Of a stretch of DNA of 64,000 nucleotides, positions 21,280-34,541 are shown piece by piece; within the stretch, counting starts at the first letter, position 1, and each line of letters begins with the position of its first letter. Made by a program: the position numbers and the translations under genes. Source of the DNA: Primula veris. Lineage: Eukaryota > Streptophyta > Magnoliopsida > Ericales > Primulaceae. The notes under the pieces were generated by a model, which made no database searches, was not told the origin of the DNA, and saw only the letters and a program-made list of their open reading frames with translations. The stretch spans positions 6,634,001 to 6,698,000 of the forward strand of contig OY821751.1 of assembly GCA_963682055.1 (NCBI GenBank), read 5' to 3'.

Positions 21280-23035
21280 TTATATTGACATTATATATAA
21301 ATATGATAAGCGTACATATTGGTAGTATCCACATGGTGTGACTTCTGATGAATTATGAACAAATCTGAAACATTTCTTTTATCCATATCCTACCTAAACC
21401 TTTTAAGTAAATAAAATCTCCAGTACTAATCAAGTTGAAGTAACTAGTTAAAGCTACATTTCAGTATCTGTCCAGTATCAAAGACCTTTGCTGCTTTGAT
21501 TCGAAACACTACAAGTTAGCAAATAAAAAACCAGCTTAAAAGATGGTCAGTCAAATGGAATACGCCTTTATAAGCAAATAGGTGAGAAAAAACCCTTAAA
21601 TGTTTCTATTCACAACTATATACACTGTTTCTACTGTTTGGAATCACGGCATACACACGGAATATGATCTAGACTTAAATCTGGTATTATAACTTAAAAC
21701 TTTTATTTATATTTGTAGCAAATAGCAATGTTAGCTTCTACACCTCATTTTTGTAAAGAAATGTACAGACCAATTTTGTGAAGCTAACACAAAGGACTCA
21801 TTTGTGGATATTCTGTTCCACATCTTTTAAGGTTTTGATGATAATTATGCTCATGGCGCATCAAGTTGGTACTCGTCTTTCATCATGAGAATATATTGTA
21901 ACATGAATTGTATAGTTGGAGAATATTCTAAACCAGCAGTTTAGGTTTTAATGATAAATGAAGAAGAATAACATGGGGATACATGCCATACGTCTTATAC
22001 TTGAATAGAAAAAAAAGGCAAAGGTGCTAGAGGTTAGAACAAGATACGGATTTTGAAGGTATCAATACATGTGAAATATATTCTTATACTTTTTTTTAGA
22101 GAGAGAATTTATCGGCCACTGTTATTGAAATCACAAGAAATAGAGAATCAGAACAAAACTCGAAGGTTTCTATTATCCATGCTGAATTATTCGACTCGAT
22201 CAAGCATTAATCCCATTTAAGTGTTGAGTTTCTGTATTGATCATTTTTTGCCAATATGCACAATCAAGTTCTATTTAGACAGTACGACTACGACCAGAGT
22301 GACTATTCTTTCTTTGTACATGGTTAATGGTTAACTATACTTCCTGCTTATATGTTCTCATTTAACCATTCACAATTCTTCCAGAATCACGTTACGCGTC
22401 TCTTTTTGCTTGATGCTTTACCTATCACGGTCGAACTTTTTCATTTCAGTCCACCAAGTCATTCCATACATTTATCATTTCTTTCCATTTAAACTTCAAC
22501 CATACTTCGTAAATTTGCCTAACATCAAAAGGTTGGCAACTTTTTGAACCATATCATTTTCATTATCCCTATCACAATCGTGGAAAAAAGCACAATGAGT
22601 AAATCATTGATGCTCTCGACAATAACATGATGCCAGTAATAGAACACACAGAGGCCAAGAAAAGAAACTAGAAGATAGTAGATAAAAGGATCTAGAAATC
22701 GATAGGGCTTATTTCAATTATAGAGGCAAAGTAGAGTCATGTACAGATAGTTCCCTTTTCAATAGTTAATAAAAAGAAAAGGGATATAGCACACAAAGTA
22801 GCTTAGTCCATTAGTATAAACAAAAAACAATATACCGGTCTAATGCAGATGGTTAATTTCCGATTCAAAAAACACAACCCGTCTCTGTGATCTTTCACTA
22901 TTTAAGAAAATAAAACGAACCTCAACTTTAACCAACGGCCCTCTTTAACACGTGGCATTCCAAATCTACATTAGGGATTACAATTATACCAAGCCTCTAT
23001 ACAAAATCCATTATTGTAACTTCGACCAACTATTC
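21280..23035. other. Region between two convergent genes
   Basis: It contains the 3' flank of the ML gene (+) and the 3' flank of the NT-C2 gene (-). AT-rich, with no further coding sequence that I can support. Confidence 0.6.
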
Positions 23036-26000
23036 TTATTCGCTTGAGTTCACTTCTATTGGTGAATATTCGTGTTGAGGTGTTAGTACACGTGTGTAAT
23101 GAAACTCAATTTGTAATCGATGATGAAGTGGCATCGAAGCCGCTAACCCTCTCTTCATATCTGCCATCAGTTCCCTTATTGGAATAGCTGCCAAAAAGCT
23201 TTTTATATACTCCTTGCACGATTCTTTCCCTCGAGAATAAATCTCATCTTGTTCTTCCGCTACTGAATTTACTGAAATGCCTTCTTTCTCAACCATATCC
23301 GAGGACTTTACTATGTTCGACACTTTATTTATCGTGGTATTATTGTCGAATTTCATTATATAAGCCTGGTCACACCCCTCGTGTAGCCTTTCTCCCAATG
23401 TGTCAATTATGTAATAAGCTTGTGCTTCGACTAAAAGGACAAAAAAGTGATCATTCCAACTCACGATATAAACTCTCGGACTATGGTCAGGTCCCTCACG
23501 GCTAATCTCGTCCCATATGTTATCGAACGACATGGCCCCTTGCAAAAAGTCGAACTTATCTTCCTCTATACCTTCTGGGTGGAAAAACCCAATAAATGAC
23601 TTCTCCGGAACTACGGAAAGAGGGCGTATTGCGGCTTCTAAAACAGTTTCCAAATCGAAATGCTTATCCGAGAAACGTTTCCGGTATGTTTCGATTTCGC
23701 AAAGGTTTCTCCATTCCAACGAGCCTTCTCTGATTAGAGTGTCAAATTGGGATTTTATAGGCATTTGATCGCGATTATTTTGGAACCAGTCAGCGATTAC
23801 GGCGACAAGAGCTGTGCATGCGCTTTCTCCTGCCGCTCTCTCACTCCTCTGATCGATAGAAGCAAAAAAAACACCGGTTTTGAGCTTCATATGGTTATCC
23901 CGACACGTTACTTCTTTATTCTCCCAGCTACCAATTGCAAAATTGTCGTCGCCGAATTCTGATATTGATATTTGGTTCGCGTTCAAGTCTTCATCGGCTT
24001 TATGGGACTGTAAAAAAGAAACAAGATCAGAAAAAAAAAATATATATATATATAGAAATTATAACTCACAAAATACTGCACAGCTATAATTTGAGTATTT
24101 TCGAACAAATGTATAGACTGGCAATAACATTGTAACTTGTAGGATTTCCGAATCAACAAGGCAAGCAAACACGTCAATGTTTTTTTCTTAATTGGTTTTC
24201 AAATACGGAAACATGTACCAAGTAAAGGCACAATTTCCAAAATATCTACCATGTTTGATATAAACCGAAAATGAACCACTGTTGGGTTAATACTAACAGA
24301 ATGACCTGTATTGAATCGGCTTCACAATAGTAGCAGGCGATTTTGACTTTTCAAGTTTTCTAATGTAGTCTTGTGCTTCTATTGTCAAATGTGTTTGTAA
24401 TCGACTAATTTATACATGTCACCTGGTGGACGCATCCGTAATAATTTTAGGCTTATGAAAAGGTAAGAAATTCATTAATATACATGTAGTCTTGTACTTC
24501 TATTGTCAAATGTGTTTGTAGTCGACTAATATATACATGTCACTTGGTGGGCGCATCCCTAATGATCTTACGATTATAAAAATGCAAAAATATAGAACAT
24601 AAGATATTCATAAACACGCATGTTGAAATTGGTCTTGGAAAATGCGGATTTTTAGTACACTTTAGCGGGTAAATCTTGACAAGATAGCACAAATTATATA
24701 AGCATACCAAAAAACAACAATGCTTTGTACCCGGATACAGGAGAGATTGTGAACCATCGAGCTTATACGGTATATGAGACATGCCCCAAGTTATAATAAA
24801 TAAAACTCTTTCTTGAATTATGTTACTTTTTAATTCTGAGATACGTCTCACATGGCACAAATGCAATCTGGTTCAGGATCTTGATTCAGACCTGATAATT
24901 TGAACTGATAACAATAAAAGAGAGAATGCAATTACCCCAAAGCCAAGAGATTCATCAGAGCTCAACTGCCTCCGATCAAAATCAATATCATCTCCACCTT
25001 CTTCACCATTAGCCTTATTCAACAAGGGCTCACCTTTAGCCTTAGGTGACTTAAAGCTTATCTTCCTCTTTTTCCAAGGCAAAATGCTCCTTTTCGAAGG
25101 GAAAACCAGCGGTAACTCTAAAGTCGAAGCCGTAAATTCTTCCATTTTCGAACACCCAACATCAGACTTACGGTGGCTATAATAAACCCAATCTTCATCT
25201 TCCTCATTAATCCCCACGTTCGAGTAAAAAGAACCACCTGCGAAGTTCGCATGTGCTAAAGAACCGTAACTAAAAGACTTTCTCAGACCATTTTGTTCCT
25301 CAACTTTAACCTCGTCTGATTGTTCCTCATCGAGATCATTTGAGTCCGAGTCAAAAGGGTAAGTATAGTCGGTACCCTCGCTATCTGATTGTTCCTCACG
25401 AAAAGCCTTCTTTGTTCTACGTATAGATACGTACTCTGTTAATATTTTGACCTTCCGCAGGCCTGCTTTTAGGGCAGAGAGATCTTCTTTGTCTGACGAT
25501 AGTGTGCTTAGAGAAGGGGGAGGTGAAGGGGACATGGATGGAACTGTAGATTTATTGTGAATTGAATCTGCAGATTCTTGGGTTGCTCTCAGTTCCATTA
25601 GACTAAGTGATATCTGTAGTAAATAAATAAGAGCAAGTTAAAATATTAATCCTACTTGATGGGTTTATTTCAGTTTCATACATTAACAAGTCGTCAACCG
25701 CCATTATTCGATTCAGTAAACCAACCTAAAAGAAAAGCAATAAGTAAGCTTACTTCACATTTTCAACAATTTAGTTATAGGTGTGTCAAAGAAAATTATA
25801 GGCTTTACAAAAGGTTAGGCAAGGGGGGGAATGTACACTATTTTTTCATGTTTTTCAAGCACGTATTTTTCTTTGTTGAGACCCTAATCAATGTTCTTTT
25901 TTGAATCAGAGTACAAAAGCTCCAAGAAGACGATAGATTAGTGTTGCTACTTTTTGTAGATCGTTTACAGAATTGAAATCTGATAATGTGTTACAGTAGT

Positions 26001-29000
26001 CAGTATAAAACTGTAATTAACACAAATTTTTAATAGTGTATATTAAAGACAAGGTAAGAGTAAATAGAAAAAATTTACATACATATATGACTGGATACGG
26101 CTCAGGTGAACTGGTTGAAGGGAGTGGAATGCTGAGTTCGAAATCTTTTTTTTCGGATTTAGAAGCGAATTCAGCAAGATTTATTGTTGCTGTCCCGACA
26201 ACAGGAATTTTACCTTTCTGACCACGATTTAAACCCTGAAGTAAACAAAAGTATATCAGTATATGAATCTCCTAATCAATAATTCATTTGAATAGCATGA
26301 ACAGGTCATGAACATAAAAACATACATTCAAACTAATTTCGGAAGTTATGCCTGTTTTTCAATTGCATGTTCCTATAATTAGAATAATCATTAAATTCCT
26401 GAAGTAGAAAATCATATTCCAACAAAAAACAACAAGCGTGCTTCAACTAGAATGATGTAGTAGTTAGCAAATTGTTTCCCAATATCAAATAAAGTCCAAA
26501 CCTTTGAAAATTTAACTCTTGTTTTGCAAGTCCTATCAAAATTGTCAACAAAATGATCTAACAAATATAAATAAATGAATATGCATGTCTATATAGTTAA
26601 GCGGACCCTACCGGCACAGGGGAATATAAAATAAAAAGTAAAACTAAACCATGTGATTTGACAGTAACTCAATTAGTTTCAGAACTGAAACCATGTTCAC
26701 ACTCCAGATTAGGGGAAAAGTCTAAATCCAAAGGGATTCCACAGGGTCTGCTTGGCTGCAAATACTAAGAATATGAGTTGGCTTATTTGAAGCTGAAAAA
26801 CATAAGCTTTTAGGCCATTATATTATAAAAGTACAAAACGGTAAGAAAGCTTTAAAGTGATCAATCAGATGCATTTGGTGCCAGCTCATAAAAAATAAGA
26901 TTTGTTTAATCTACAATCAAAAAAAGAAGCTTAACCAATAACATTTGAGATAAAACAGAAATGTCACATCATCACCCTCCCATAAATTGTCAACTAATAT
27001 CATCACCAACACAAAAAATTCATAAATTGAGCCGACCCTACAAGTCTCAATCTATCCATAAATTACAATAACAAACAAATCAGAAAAGCTAAAGCATGTA
27101 ATTTGATTGTGACCAAATATTTTCAGAACAAAGACCAAGTTACCACTTCACACGTCAGGAGAAAATTATAAACACAAAATAAAATTGAAAACTTAAAATT
27201 TCAGCTTTTTCCGGGCAAACAAAAAAAAGGCATATAATCTGATCAACTAAAGGCAGAGTTCATTTCAACATATAAAATAAAAACCAAATCATCACAAACA
27301 TCCCCTGAACCAAAACCTAAGTAAGAAATCTGAAAAAAATTCTTTCGACTATACCTAAAATGCAAACTAAAGTAACTTGAAAACCAAAACTACAAGATAT
27401 GTACGACTTTCAGCTATGAAAAACAAAAACAAATACCCCGACCTTAAAAGCTGCAAAATAACTTAAGGCTTGTTTGGTTGCAGCCTTAATTCTCAGCTAG
27501 CCGTTTTACTTTTAAGCTGCAGTGCGTCTGGTCAGCTTGTTTTTTTTTTTTTGGTTTTCCGAACTAAAAAAGCTACAAGCTTTAAGCTGATAATTTTGTG
27601 GTCTTGGTGTTTTAATTCCGATGAAAACAGGTGCAGTGACCAGAGATGCAAACAAAACAATAACCGTTAAATGAAACGATATCATGGATTGCGATGTTTT
27701 CTCCCGCAGCTAAGACATTTTAATCCAACGGATAACGGTTAAGTCTCCATGTCTAAAAGTTGTAGTCCCTAACCAGTACCCCAACTTTTTACTGTCATTA
27801 AGTAAACCTGCTTATTTGCCTAAAAACGATGATCCTTTAAAACCCTGACATAAAACTGATCTTCAGTCCCCCCCTAAAACCACCAAAAATCACCCACTTT
27901 AAACAATTAATCCACACAATATAAGATATTAACACTAGTTGAAACAGAGATCGCAATATCCCCAGGTGAAAGACACCATTTCAAGTGTCCCAATAACAAC
28001 TAGGAATTTCTTGGTTGCAAATTTTAATCTTTGTTTTAAGCGAAATATTTATATTATATTAATAAAGATAGGCGGGACCAAACCCAGAATTACAGCGAGA
28101 CATTTCTAGTACAAAATGCACTAAAAAATGTCTGAAACAAACTAAATAGCAAATAAACAGAATACTCACATCATTAAACACAGGTAATCCGATTTCCCAC
28201 TGGTCGAAGACACCATCTTTAAACTCGGTATAAAATTTCCAAGCTAAAATATTCTAGGTATATTCTAACAGAGAAAATTCTAGCTGGTCGGCCAAATGCA
28301 GGAAAGTTTATAAGTAGAAAGAGTTAGCTTATAAATTGCGACCAAACAACCTCTTTCAAATAGAAAAAAACTAAAATATCACCAATCCTTCCCAACCAGA
28401 TCCACAGACCCAAAAATCAAAAACAAATAAATAACAAACAAACTCTCACTAAATACAATGATCTCAATTTCCGCCTGGAAGACAATAATTTGTTGAAAAG
28501 AAGGCGGTTTAATTCCAAGGATGAAAGACACCATTTAAGCTAATTATCGCTAGGCTCTACCATATAATATGGTATAAAAAATTCTCTCTTTTTTTTTTTT
28601 TTGCAAATTCATAGAAATACTCAACCTACGCTAAAGTTTTTTTTTGTTTTTTTAAAATCTTATTAAAGAGGATCAAGAGAACCTAAGCTAAAGTTGACTT
28701 GCTTGACTTTGAGAAAAAAAAAACTTCTAAAAACTTTCATCTTCAAAATAATATAAAGACTCCACCTACAACCTGGTCAGCCAAATGCAAGAAAACTAAT
28801 AAGCAAAAAGTCTAAGCTTAAAACTTGCAACCAAACCCATCTTCAGTATCTTATGAAAATTCCAAAAAACCACCAACAGCTTACGATTAGATCCACACAC
28901 CAGAACAAAATTAGCAAAAAATCAATATACTTACATTATTAAAGACAGTGATCTCAATTTCCCTAGGATGAACGACACCATTTTTAAACGGGGTATAAAA

Positions 29001-31208
29001 TTTCTGAGCTAAACAATTCTAGGTATATTCTATTTTTAAAAACTCAACCCACAAACTGGTCAACCAAATACAGAACACTTGTAATAAAAAAGGTGAACTT
29101 AAATTTGCAGCCAAACCGATCTTCAGTACCCCATAAAAAACACCATCAGTTCACAATTAAACCCACACACTTAAAAAACCTAACAAACAAATAAAAAATA
29201 AATAAATAACATTCACATTATCATTAAACATAATGATCTCAATCTCTCAAGGGTGAAAGACAGTAAGACACCATTTAAGGTAAAAACCTCTACCCTATAA
29301 TCTAATATAACAAAACTCAACCTACAAGATGGTCAGCCAAATTAAGGACAACTTATAAGCAAAAAGGGGCAAAGCTTCAATATCTCATAAAATAAAAATA
29401 AAAACAGTTGGCAATTAGACCAACACATCAAAAAAAACAACAAAAAGACAATAAATAAACACTCACATTATGGAACACATTGATCCCAACTTCCAAAGGC
29501 TGAAAGACACCATTTAAGCTAATAAAGACCTAATCTATAATCTAATACTAAAAACCTGAACCTACAAGCTGGTCAGCCAAATTCAGCACAACCTATAAGC
29601 AAAAAGGCTAGGCTTAAACTTTGCAACAAACCCATCTTCATAATCCCATCAAAACCCCAAAAATAGATCCACATATAAATATTAAAAAACTCACATTATT
29701 ATTAAACACAGTAATCCCAATTTCCCAAGGATGAAAGACCCTATCTTTATTCTAATTCAAACACCTCAACTTACAAACTGATCAACCAAATGTAAGACAA
29801 CTTATAAGCAAATAGGTTGAGCTTTAAATTTGCAACCAAACAACCTCTTCCGGACCTGAAAACCCAAAAAAACACATCCACATATCAAAAACAAAACAAA
29901 CAAATCTAAGAAAAATCTCACATCATTATTAAAGACCCCATTTTTATTCCAATTCGTTAAAACAACCTACAAACTGGTCAACCAAATTATACGACAATTT
30001 ACAAAGTAAGGAGGCTTAACTCAAAATTTGCAACCACTGAACCAAATAACCTCTTCCCAACCTAAAAACCCCAAAAAACAGATCCATACATTAAAAATAT
30101 AGCAACGAAATATTGAAAAAAACAGACTCACATTAATATAAAGACAGTAACCCCAATTTCCCAAGGATGAATTACCCATCTTTAATCTTATTCATTAGAA
30201 CACTGGTCAACCAAATGAAGGACAACTTATAAGCAAAAAGGCTGAGCTTAAAATTTGCAACCAAACAACCTCTTTCAAGCCTAAAAACCTAAAAAATTCT
30301 AAAAATAACTAAATTAGATCCACAAATCAAAAAACTAGAAAATATAAGACAATTTCCAATTCCCCAAGGATGAAAAACCCATCTTTATTCCAATTCAAAA
30401 AACCTCAACCTACAAACTTGTCAACCAAATGTAAGTCAACTTATAGAGCTTAAAATTTGCAACCAAGCCTAAAAGAAACCAAAAAAATAGATCCACACGC
30501 CAAGAACACAACAAATAAGTATTAAAAGTACTTAAAAAAATAAACTCACATTATTATTAAAGACAGTAATCCCAATTTCCCAAGGATGAAAGACCCCAAC
30601 TTTATTTTAATTCAAAAAACCTCAACTTACAAACTGGTCAGCAAAATGTATGCCAAAAAGGTTGAGCTTAAAGTTAGCAACCAAATAACCTCTTCCAAAC
30701 CTATAATACCCCAAAAAAATAGATCCACATACCAAAAACATAACAAACAAATATTAAAAAAAAATTAATCTTCAAAAAAAGATGGACTAACATTATGATT
30801 GAAGACAGTGATTCCAATTTCCCAAGGATGAAAGACCCCATCTTTATACCCATTCAAAGCACAACCACTCACAAACTCCTCATCCCACACCACCACACCA
30901 TTCCCTCCTTCCACCCCTCTCTCTCTCCTACTCTCCCTCTTTTCCCTCCTCCGCATCCCGAACGTCGCCTTCCCTCCCTTCCACCGTACCTCCACCGTCA
31001 CCCCTCCCACCCCCTTTTCCCCACTTTTTTCACATTTTTCGCCTTTTTCACATTTTTCACCCTTTTCGCCTTTTTCGACTGTTTCGGTGGGGGTGTTTTC
31101 TATAGGGGAATAATAAAAGCCTTCCATTTTCTTTACGGTTAGTTTTACGTTGTATTTCTTTGTTAGTAACGGTGGCCATGGTCTCCATCTCATCATCTTC
31201 GCCACCAT
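23036..31208 (-). CDS. NT-C2 (EEIG1/EHBP1 N-terminal) domain protein, four exons
   Basis: Exons on the minus strand: 31208-30792, 26235-26083, 25613-24936 and 24007-23036. All junctions are GT..AG and phase 0, giving 739 aa. Residues ~1-190 form the NT-C2 domain (MMRWRPWPPL, YNVKLTVKKMEG, WDEEF, YKDGVFHPWEIGITVFN, then GKIPVVGTATINLAEFAS), a C2-like fold that in other eukaryotes attaches proteins to membranes. A low-complexity EKGEKC repeat (residues ~45-66) is inserted in it. The middle (exon 3) is acidic and Ser-rich with a basic KKRKISFKSPKAKG patch. The C-terminal third (KSFIGFFHPEGIEEDKFDFL, AMSFDNIWDEI, YYIIDTLGERL, HRLQIEFHYT) is the conserved tail of the plant family. Arabidopsis relatives exist, but their function is not settled in my knowledge. 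Length fits the family. Intron 1 is 4556 bp and filled with exon-like repeats. Confidence 0.9.
24039..24054. repeat. Short (TA)n run in intron 3
   Basis: An AT dinucleotide run just upstream of the exon 4 acceptor of the NT-C2 gene. Confidence 0.8.
24365..24606. repeat. 121-bp tandem duplication in intron 3 of the NT-C2 gene
   Basis: GTAGTCTTGTGCTTCTATTG at 24365 recurs at 24486 with a few substitutions, and the match continues through the CATGTCAC(C/T)TGGTGG(A/G)CGC block in each copy. It is spliced out with the intron. Confidence 0.85.
27940..30791 (-). repeat. Array of exon-1-tail repeats in intron 1 of the NT-C2 gene
   Basis: On the minus strand, about eleven degenerate copies of the last 50-70 bases of exon 1 plus its 5' splice site lie at intervals of roughly 200-300 bp. 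The core is at about 30581, 30363, 30165, 29935 (partial), 29721, 29497, 29255, 28967, 28501 (partial), 28195 and 27970. Several keep an open reading close to the exon peptide: GVFHPWEIGITVFNNN at 30.58 kb, RVFHPWEIGITVFNNN at 29.72 kb, GVFQPLEVGINVFHN at 29.49 kb, GVFDQWEIGLPVFND at 28.19 kb. Most end in GTGAGT or GTAAGT, better donors than the GTTAGT used by exon 1. Between copies sits a shared spacer (CTGGTCAGCCAAAT, CTTATAAGCAAAAAGG, TTTGCAACCAAACAACC). See findings. Confidence 0.85.
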
Positions 31209-31224
31209 TTTCGGGTTGTTATCT

Positions 31225-31690
31225 GGGTTTTTTTATTTGTTGGGAGTAATTAAAATGGGTTTTTGTAGCTATTTGAGTTGGGAGAAATTAAAAATGGGGG
31301 TCTTTTTTAGAGAAATAAAAAATGGGCAATTTTTAGCTAATGAGTGAAATGAAAAGTGGGTTTTTTTTTTTTTTTTGTTTGTTGGGAGAGATCAAAAAAG
31401 TGGGTTTTTAGCTGCTGGTGAAATAAGAAGTGAGTGCTTTTTTATTTGTTGGGAAAATTTAAAAATGGGTTCTTTTAACTGTTGGGAGAAATTAAATAAG
31501 TGGGTTTTTCTTTATTGTTGGGAATAATCAGAAATGGGTGTTTTTTTCTGTACGGAGAAATTAAAACTGGGTATTTTTATTTGCTGGGAAGAGTTAAAAT
31601 GGGTTTTTTTTTTTCTGTAAGGAGAAATTAAGAGTGGTTTTTGTTTGTTTGTTGAGAAAATAAAATGGGGTTTTTATAGCTAATTCAGTT
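31225..31690. repeat. Degenerate G/T-rich repeats just upstream of the NT-C2 gene start
   Basis: About ten variants of TTGTTGGGAGAAATTAAAAATGGG separated by T runs, spaced 35-50 bases apart, beginning only 17 bases before the start codon. On the transcript strand they read as A/C-rich and would form the 5' leader or core promoter of the gene. Confidence 0.8.
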
Positions 31691-31699
31691 GGGGATTTT

Positions 31700-34440
31700 G
31701 GATGAAATTTGATTAGTTAGGTGAAATTTAATGGGTTTTGTTAGGTATTTGAATTAGGAGATTTTATAGAGAGAGAAAAATGTAGTTTGAACTTTGGGTG
31801 TTTGTGAGAGACAGTTAGGTTAAAAGAGAGATTAAATATTAAATGTATTGAATGTGGATCTACTTACTTGCTATATTACACTTTAACCTCATTATCTTTC
31901 AGTTTTAGCTTATTACTCCTATCTTGTTATTATTATTATAACTAAGTCCCTAAATTACTGGTCATCTTGAAGTATTATGGTAAGAATTCAGTGTTTTAAA
32001 ACGTGAGATCTTAGCTAAAATGTTTTTGCAAGAGTTAATATAGAAGAGCAATAAGCGGAAAAGCAAGCTTGTTGAGTTTTTTTAAGCTTTGAATCTAGTT
32101 TTGAATCAAGGTTTTACCACGAAACGCGCTTTTTAAAACAATGAGTGAGATGATACATAAGTTGCACGTTTATCCACATCGCAAACAAACACCAAATTTA
32201 AAAAAAGACACATTATATAAGTTTTTAGGTTTCGGCTTGATTTTAAAATATCGTGATGAGATAATGCATAAACTTATTTACACCGTTAGGAATGTATATC
32301 TCCACCCCGATTTTGATACGAGGATGCTATTTTATAAAGTAAGGAAAATAGATTAACCAATGGCTTACACACTTTTGTTTTACTGAATGGAATTAACCAA
32401 TGGCTTAGACACTTTTGTATTAGAAGATTTTTTTATTTGCAATATTATTAGGTTCGAGTCTCTTATTGCTTATAAAAAAAAAAAAAAAACTTTCAAGTCT
32501 TCATCTTCATCACATTTAGATATTGTTTGGGTGAAAGTAACCAAATGGGATGTCTCATGTTTACATAGTTAAATTAAGGATTGTGAATATAATAAGATTA
32601 TGTGTTTTCCTTTAAGATATGGAATCATTTTTATAAATGAAAAAAAATATGAAAATATTGTTTCATAATTCATGTCCCTTAAAAGAAAAGAACATTGCGC
32701 AACATGGGCGAACTTGCTAGGACAGGAGACAAAGAACTAAATACTTGAATGTTCTATTGTTTTGAAAAATTATAATTATAGTCCAGTATTAGTTGTATGA
32801 TCTCATATATATTATCACACCTGGTTCTTAGGTTTAAATACTTACACAAGTGATACCCATGTTGAGTTGGGTGATGGTTAGTCTATAATTTAGTGTAGCA
32901 CACTAGCACGTAACGATTATTTGCCTATTGCATATCATTCACCCTATTTAAATTAGGACCAAAACATAATTCACACGTTGTCCTTGTGTAGGATATGGCA
33001 TTTTGTAATTTAATTTGACTTTACTTTTTGAGCAACTCTTTTTATTATATTCCACTTAATCCCTCTTTCATGGTTACATATCTATTCGGAATATTAAATA
33101 GCTTGGCCTCCCCTTTTTCTTTTCAAAGTTTAGTACCTAGGGTGCAAGATTTGGGTTTGAGGTAAGCCTTCCTGTATCATTGATAGGCAAAGGGGTAAGT
33201 GGGCCTTTAGACTCGTTTTGGCGACTTCGCCCATTTAAATAGTAAGGGTAGACGGGAGAAAATACGTTTAATATATTATACTATCAGTTTTTAACAATTT
33301 AGGTATTGCACTACCAATTTTAACAATTGAGATACTAATTTACGAAAATTATCACAATTGATAATCTATCGTTAAACAAAATTATGAAATAGCACTCACG
33401 TTCTCTTGCCTATCACATGATGAGTGCAATTTCGTCAACATCCGTAAAAAATAGATCACCAAATGAAAGATATAACGACAAAAATTTCGTCGATTTATGT
33501 TGTTAGTTCCTTAATTAGACAAAATTTTGTAGTTCGGTACATCAATTGTTAAAAGTGGCAGTGCAACATTTAAATCGTTAACCACTGATACTAAACATAT
33601 TTTTTTCCCATAATAGGCGCATGTTAGCATTCCGTCCTTCGTTTTAAGAGTATCGATAAGTAGATTCGGGATGGGAATAGCAAAAAATTATCCACATCCT
33701 TACCTACATATATACTTGCATCATTTTGAGAGTCTCTATTTAGATTAGTGAAGAGAATATATGTACTGTAATAGTTGTTATTGATGCGTGCCAATCGTTT
33801 TGTGCAATTGTGCCAATGTCTGTATTGTAAAGGCGGATTCGCACAAATAATGCAAGGGTAATACTTACTATAATCAACGCAATGTAACTGCATTCATATC
33901 TGGTAAGATGTAAAAATATATAAAGCGCAGTCTCTTGATCACTTGAAACTCATTTTCAGTAGGATTTTCGTTGAAATAATTCTTGTGCGTTTTATTTGAA
34001 TTAATTTCTTCCCTGTCTTATCAAATACAAGTAGGAAAACGACTTTGTTTATGTTTTCGTAGTATGATTTATACCTTTGTGGTCATGACAATTGCGGCAT
34101 TCATATATGCTGCATAAGTCAACCTTTCTAACTATCATCCAACTTTGAAATTAAGGAAAATATTAATTAGGAATTTAATCAGTAAAATCAAGTTGAGTAA
34201 AGTCATTTCACAAGCATTTGGCCAATTGTTAGTCAACGGTTGGGATGATGATGACTCCCAACATGTCTTGTTTCTTATATTGTCTTGTGGCTGTGGTTTT
34301 AAACTTTTGGCTATACTATTATGTATGCACTACCCATGTGCATTTATGCCATTACCATTTGATTTTGCTTAAAATTGTGGGTTGGGATCAAATGATCCAC
34401 CCATTCATCCTTTTTGACCAAGTGGTACTATTATTTGTAA
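31700..34440. other. Intergenic region, gene-poor
   Basis: AT-rich. It includes the inverted copy (about 31990-32110) of the repeat in intron 1 of the ML gene and a small SINE-like stretch at 32390-32492. No coding sequence that I can support. Confidence 0.5.
32390..32492 (+). mobile_element. Possible tRNA-derived SINE with poly(A) tail
   Basis: ACCAATGGCTTAGAC resembles an RNA polymerase III A box, GGTTCGAGTC (about 32451) matches a B box, and the sequence ends in a 15-base A run. A partial copy of the head lies just upstream (about 32356). Short and without a clear target duplication. Confidence 0.35.
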
Positions 34441-34451
34441 TCTTGATTATA

Positions 34452-34541
34452 TTTTTATTTTATAAGTAATCATACACTAAACCAGTTTATGATCGGATTT
34501 ATTTTATAAGTAATCATACACTAAACCAGTTTATGATCGGA
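34452..34541. repeat. 45-bp tandem duplication
   Basis: The block from TTTATTTTATAAGTAATC to GTTTATGATCGGA occurs twice in a row with no difference that I can see. Confidence 0.85.

Noticed and set aside
27940..30791. CRISPR-like array because of regularly spaced repeats
   Set aside because: The repeats are degenerate, 200-300 bp apart, in a plant intron and match the adjacent exon. No cas genes are present, and the spacers are themselves repeated.
30795..31142. 115-aa plus-strand Pro/Phe-rich ORF
   Set aside because: It is antisense to exon 1 of the NT-C2 gene; its composition reflects that exon's Glu/Lys/Gly codons.
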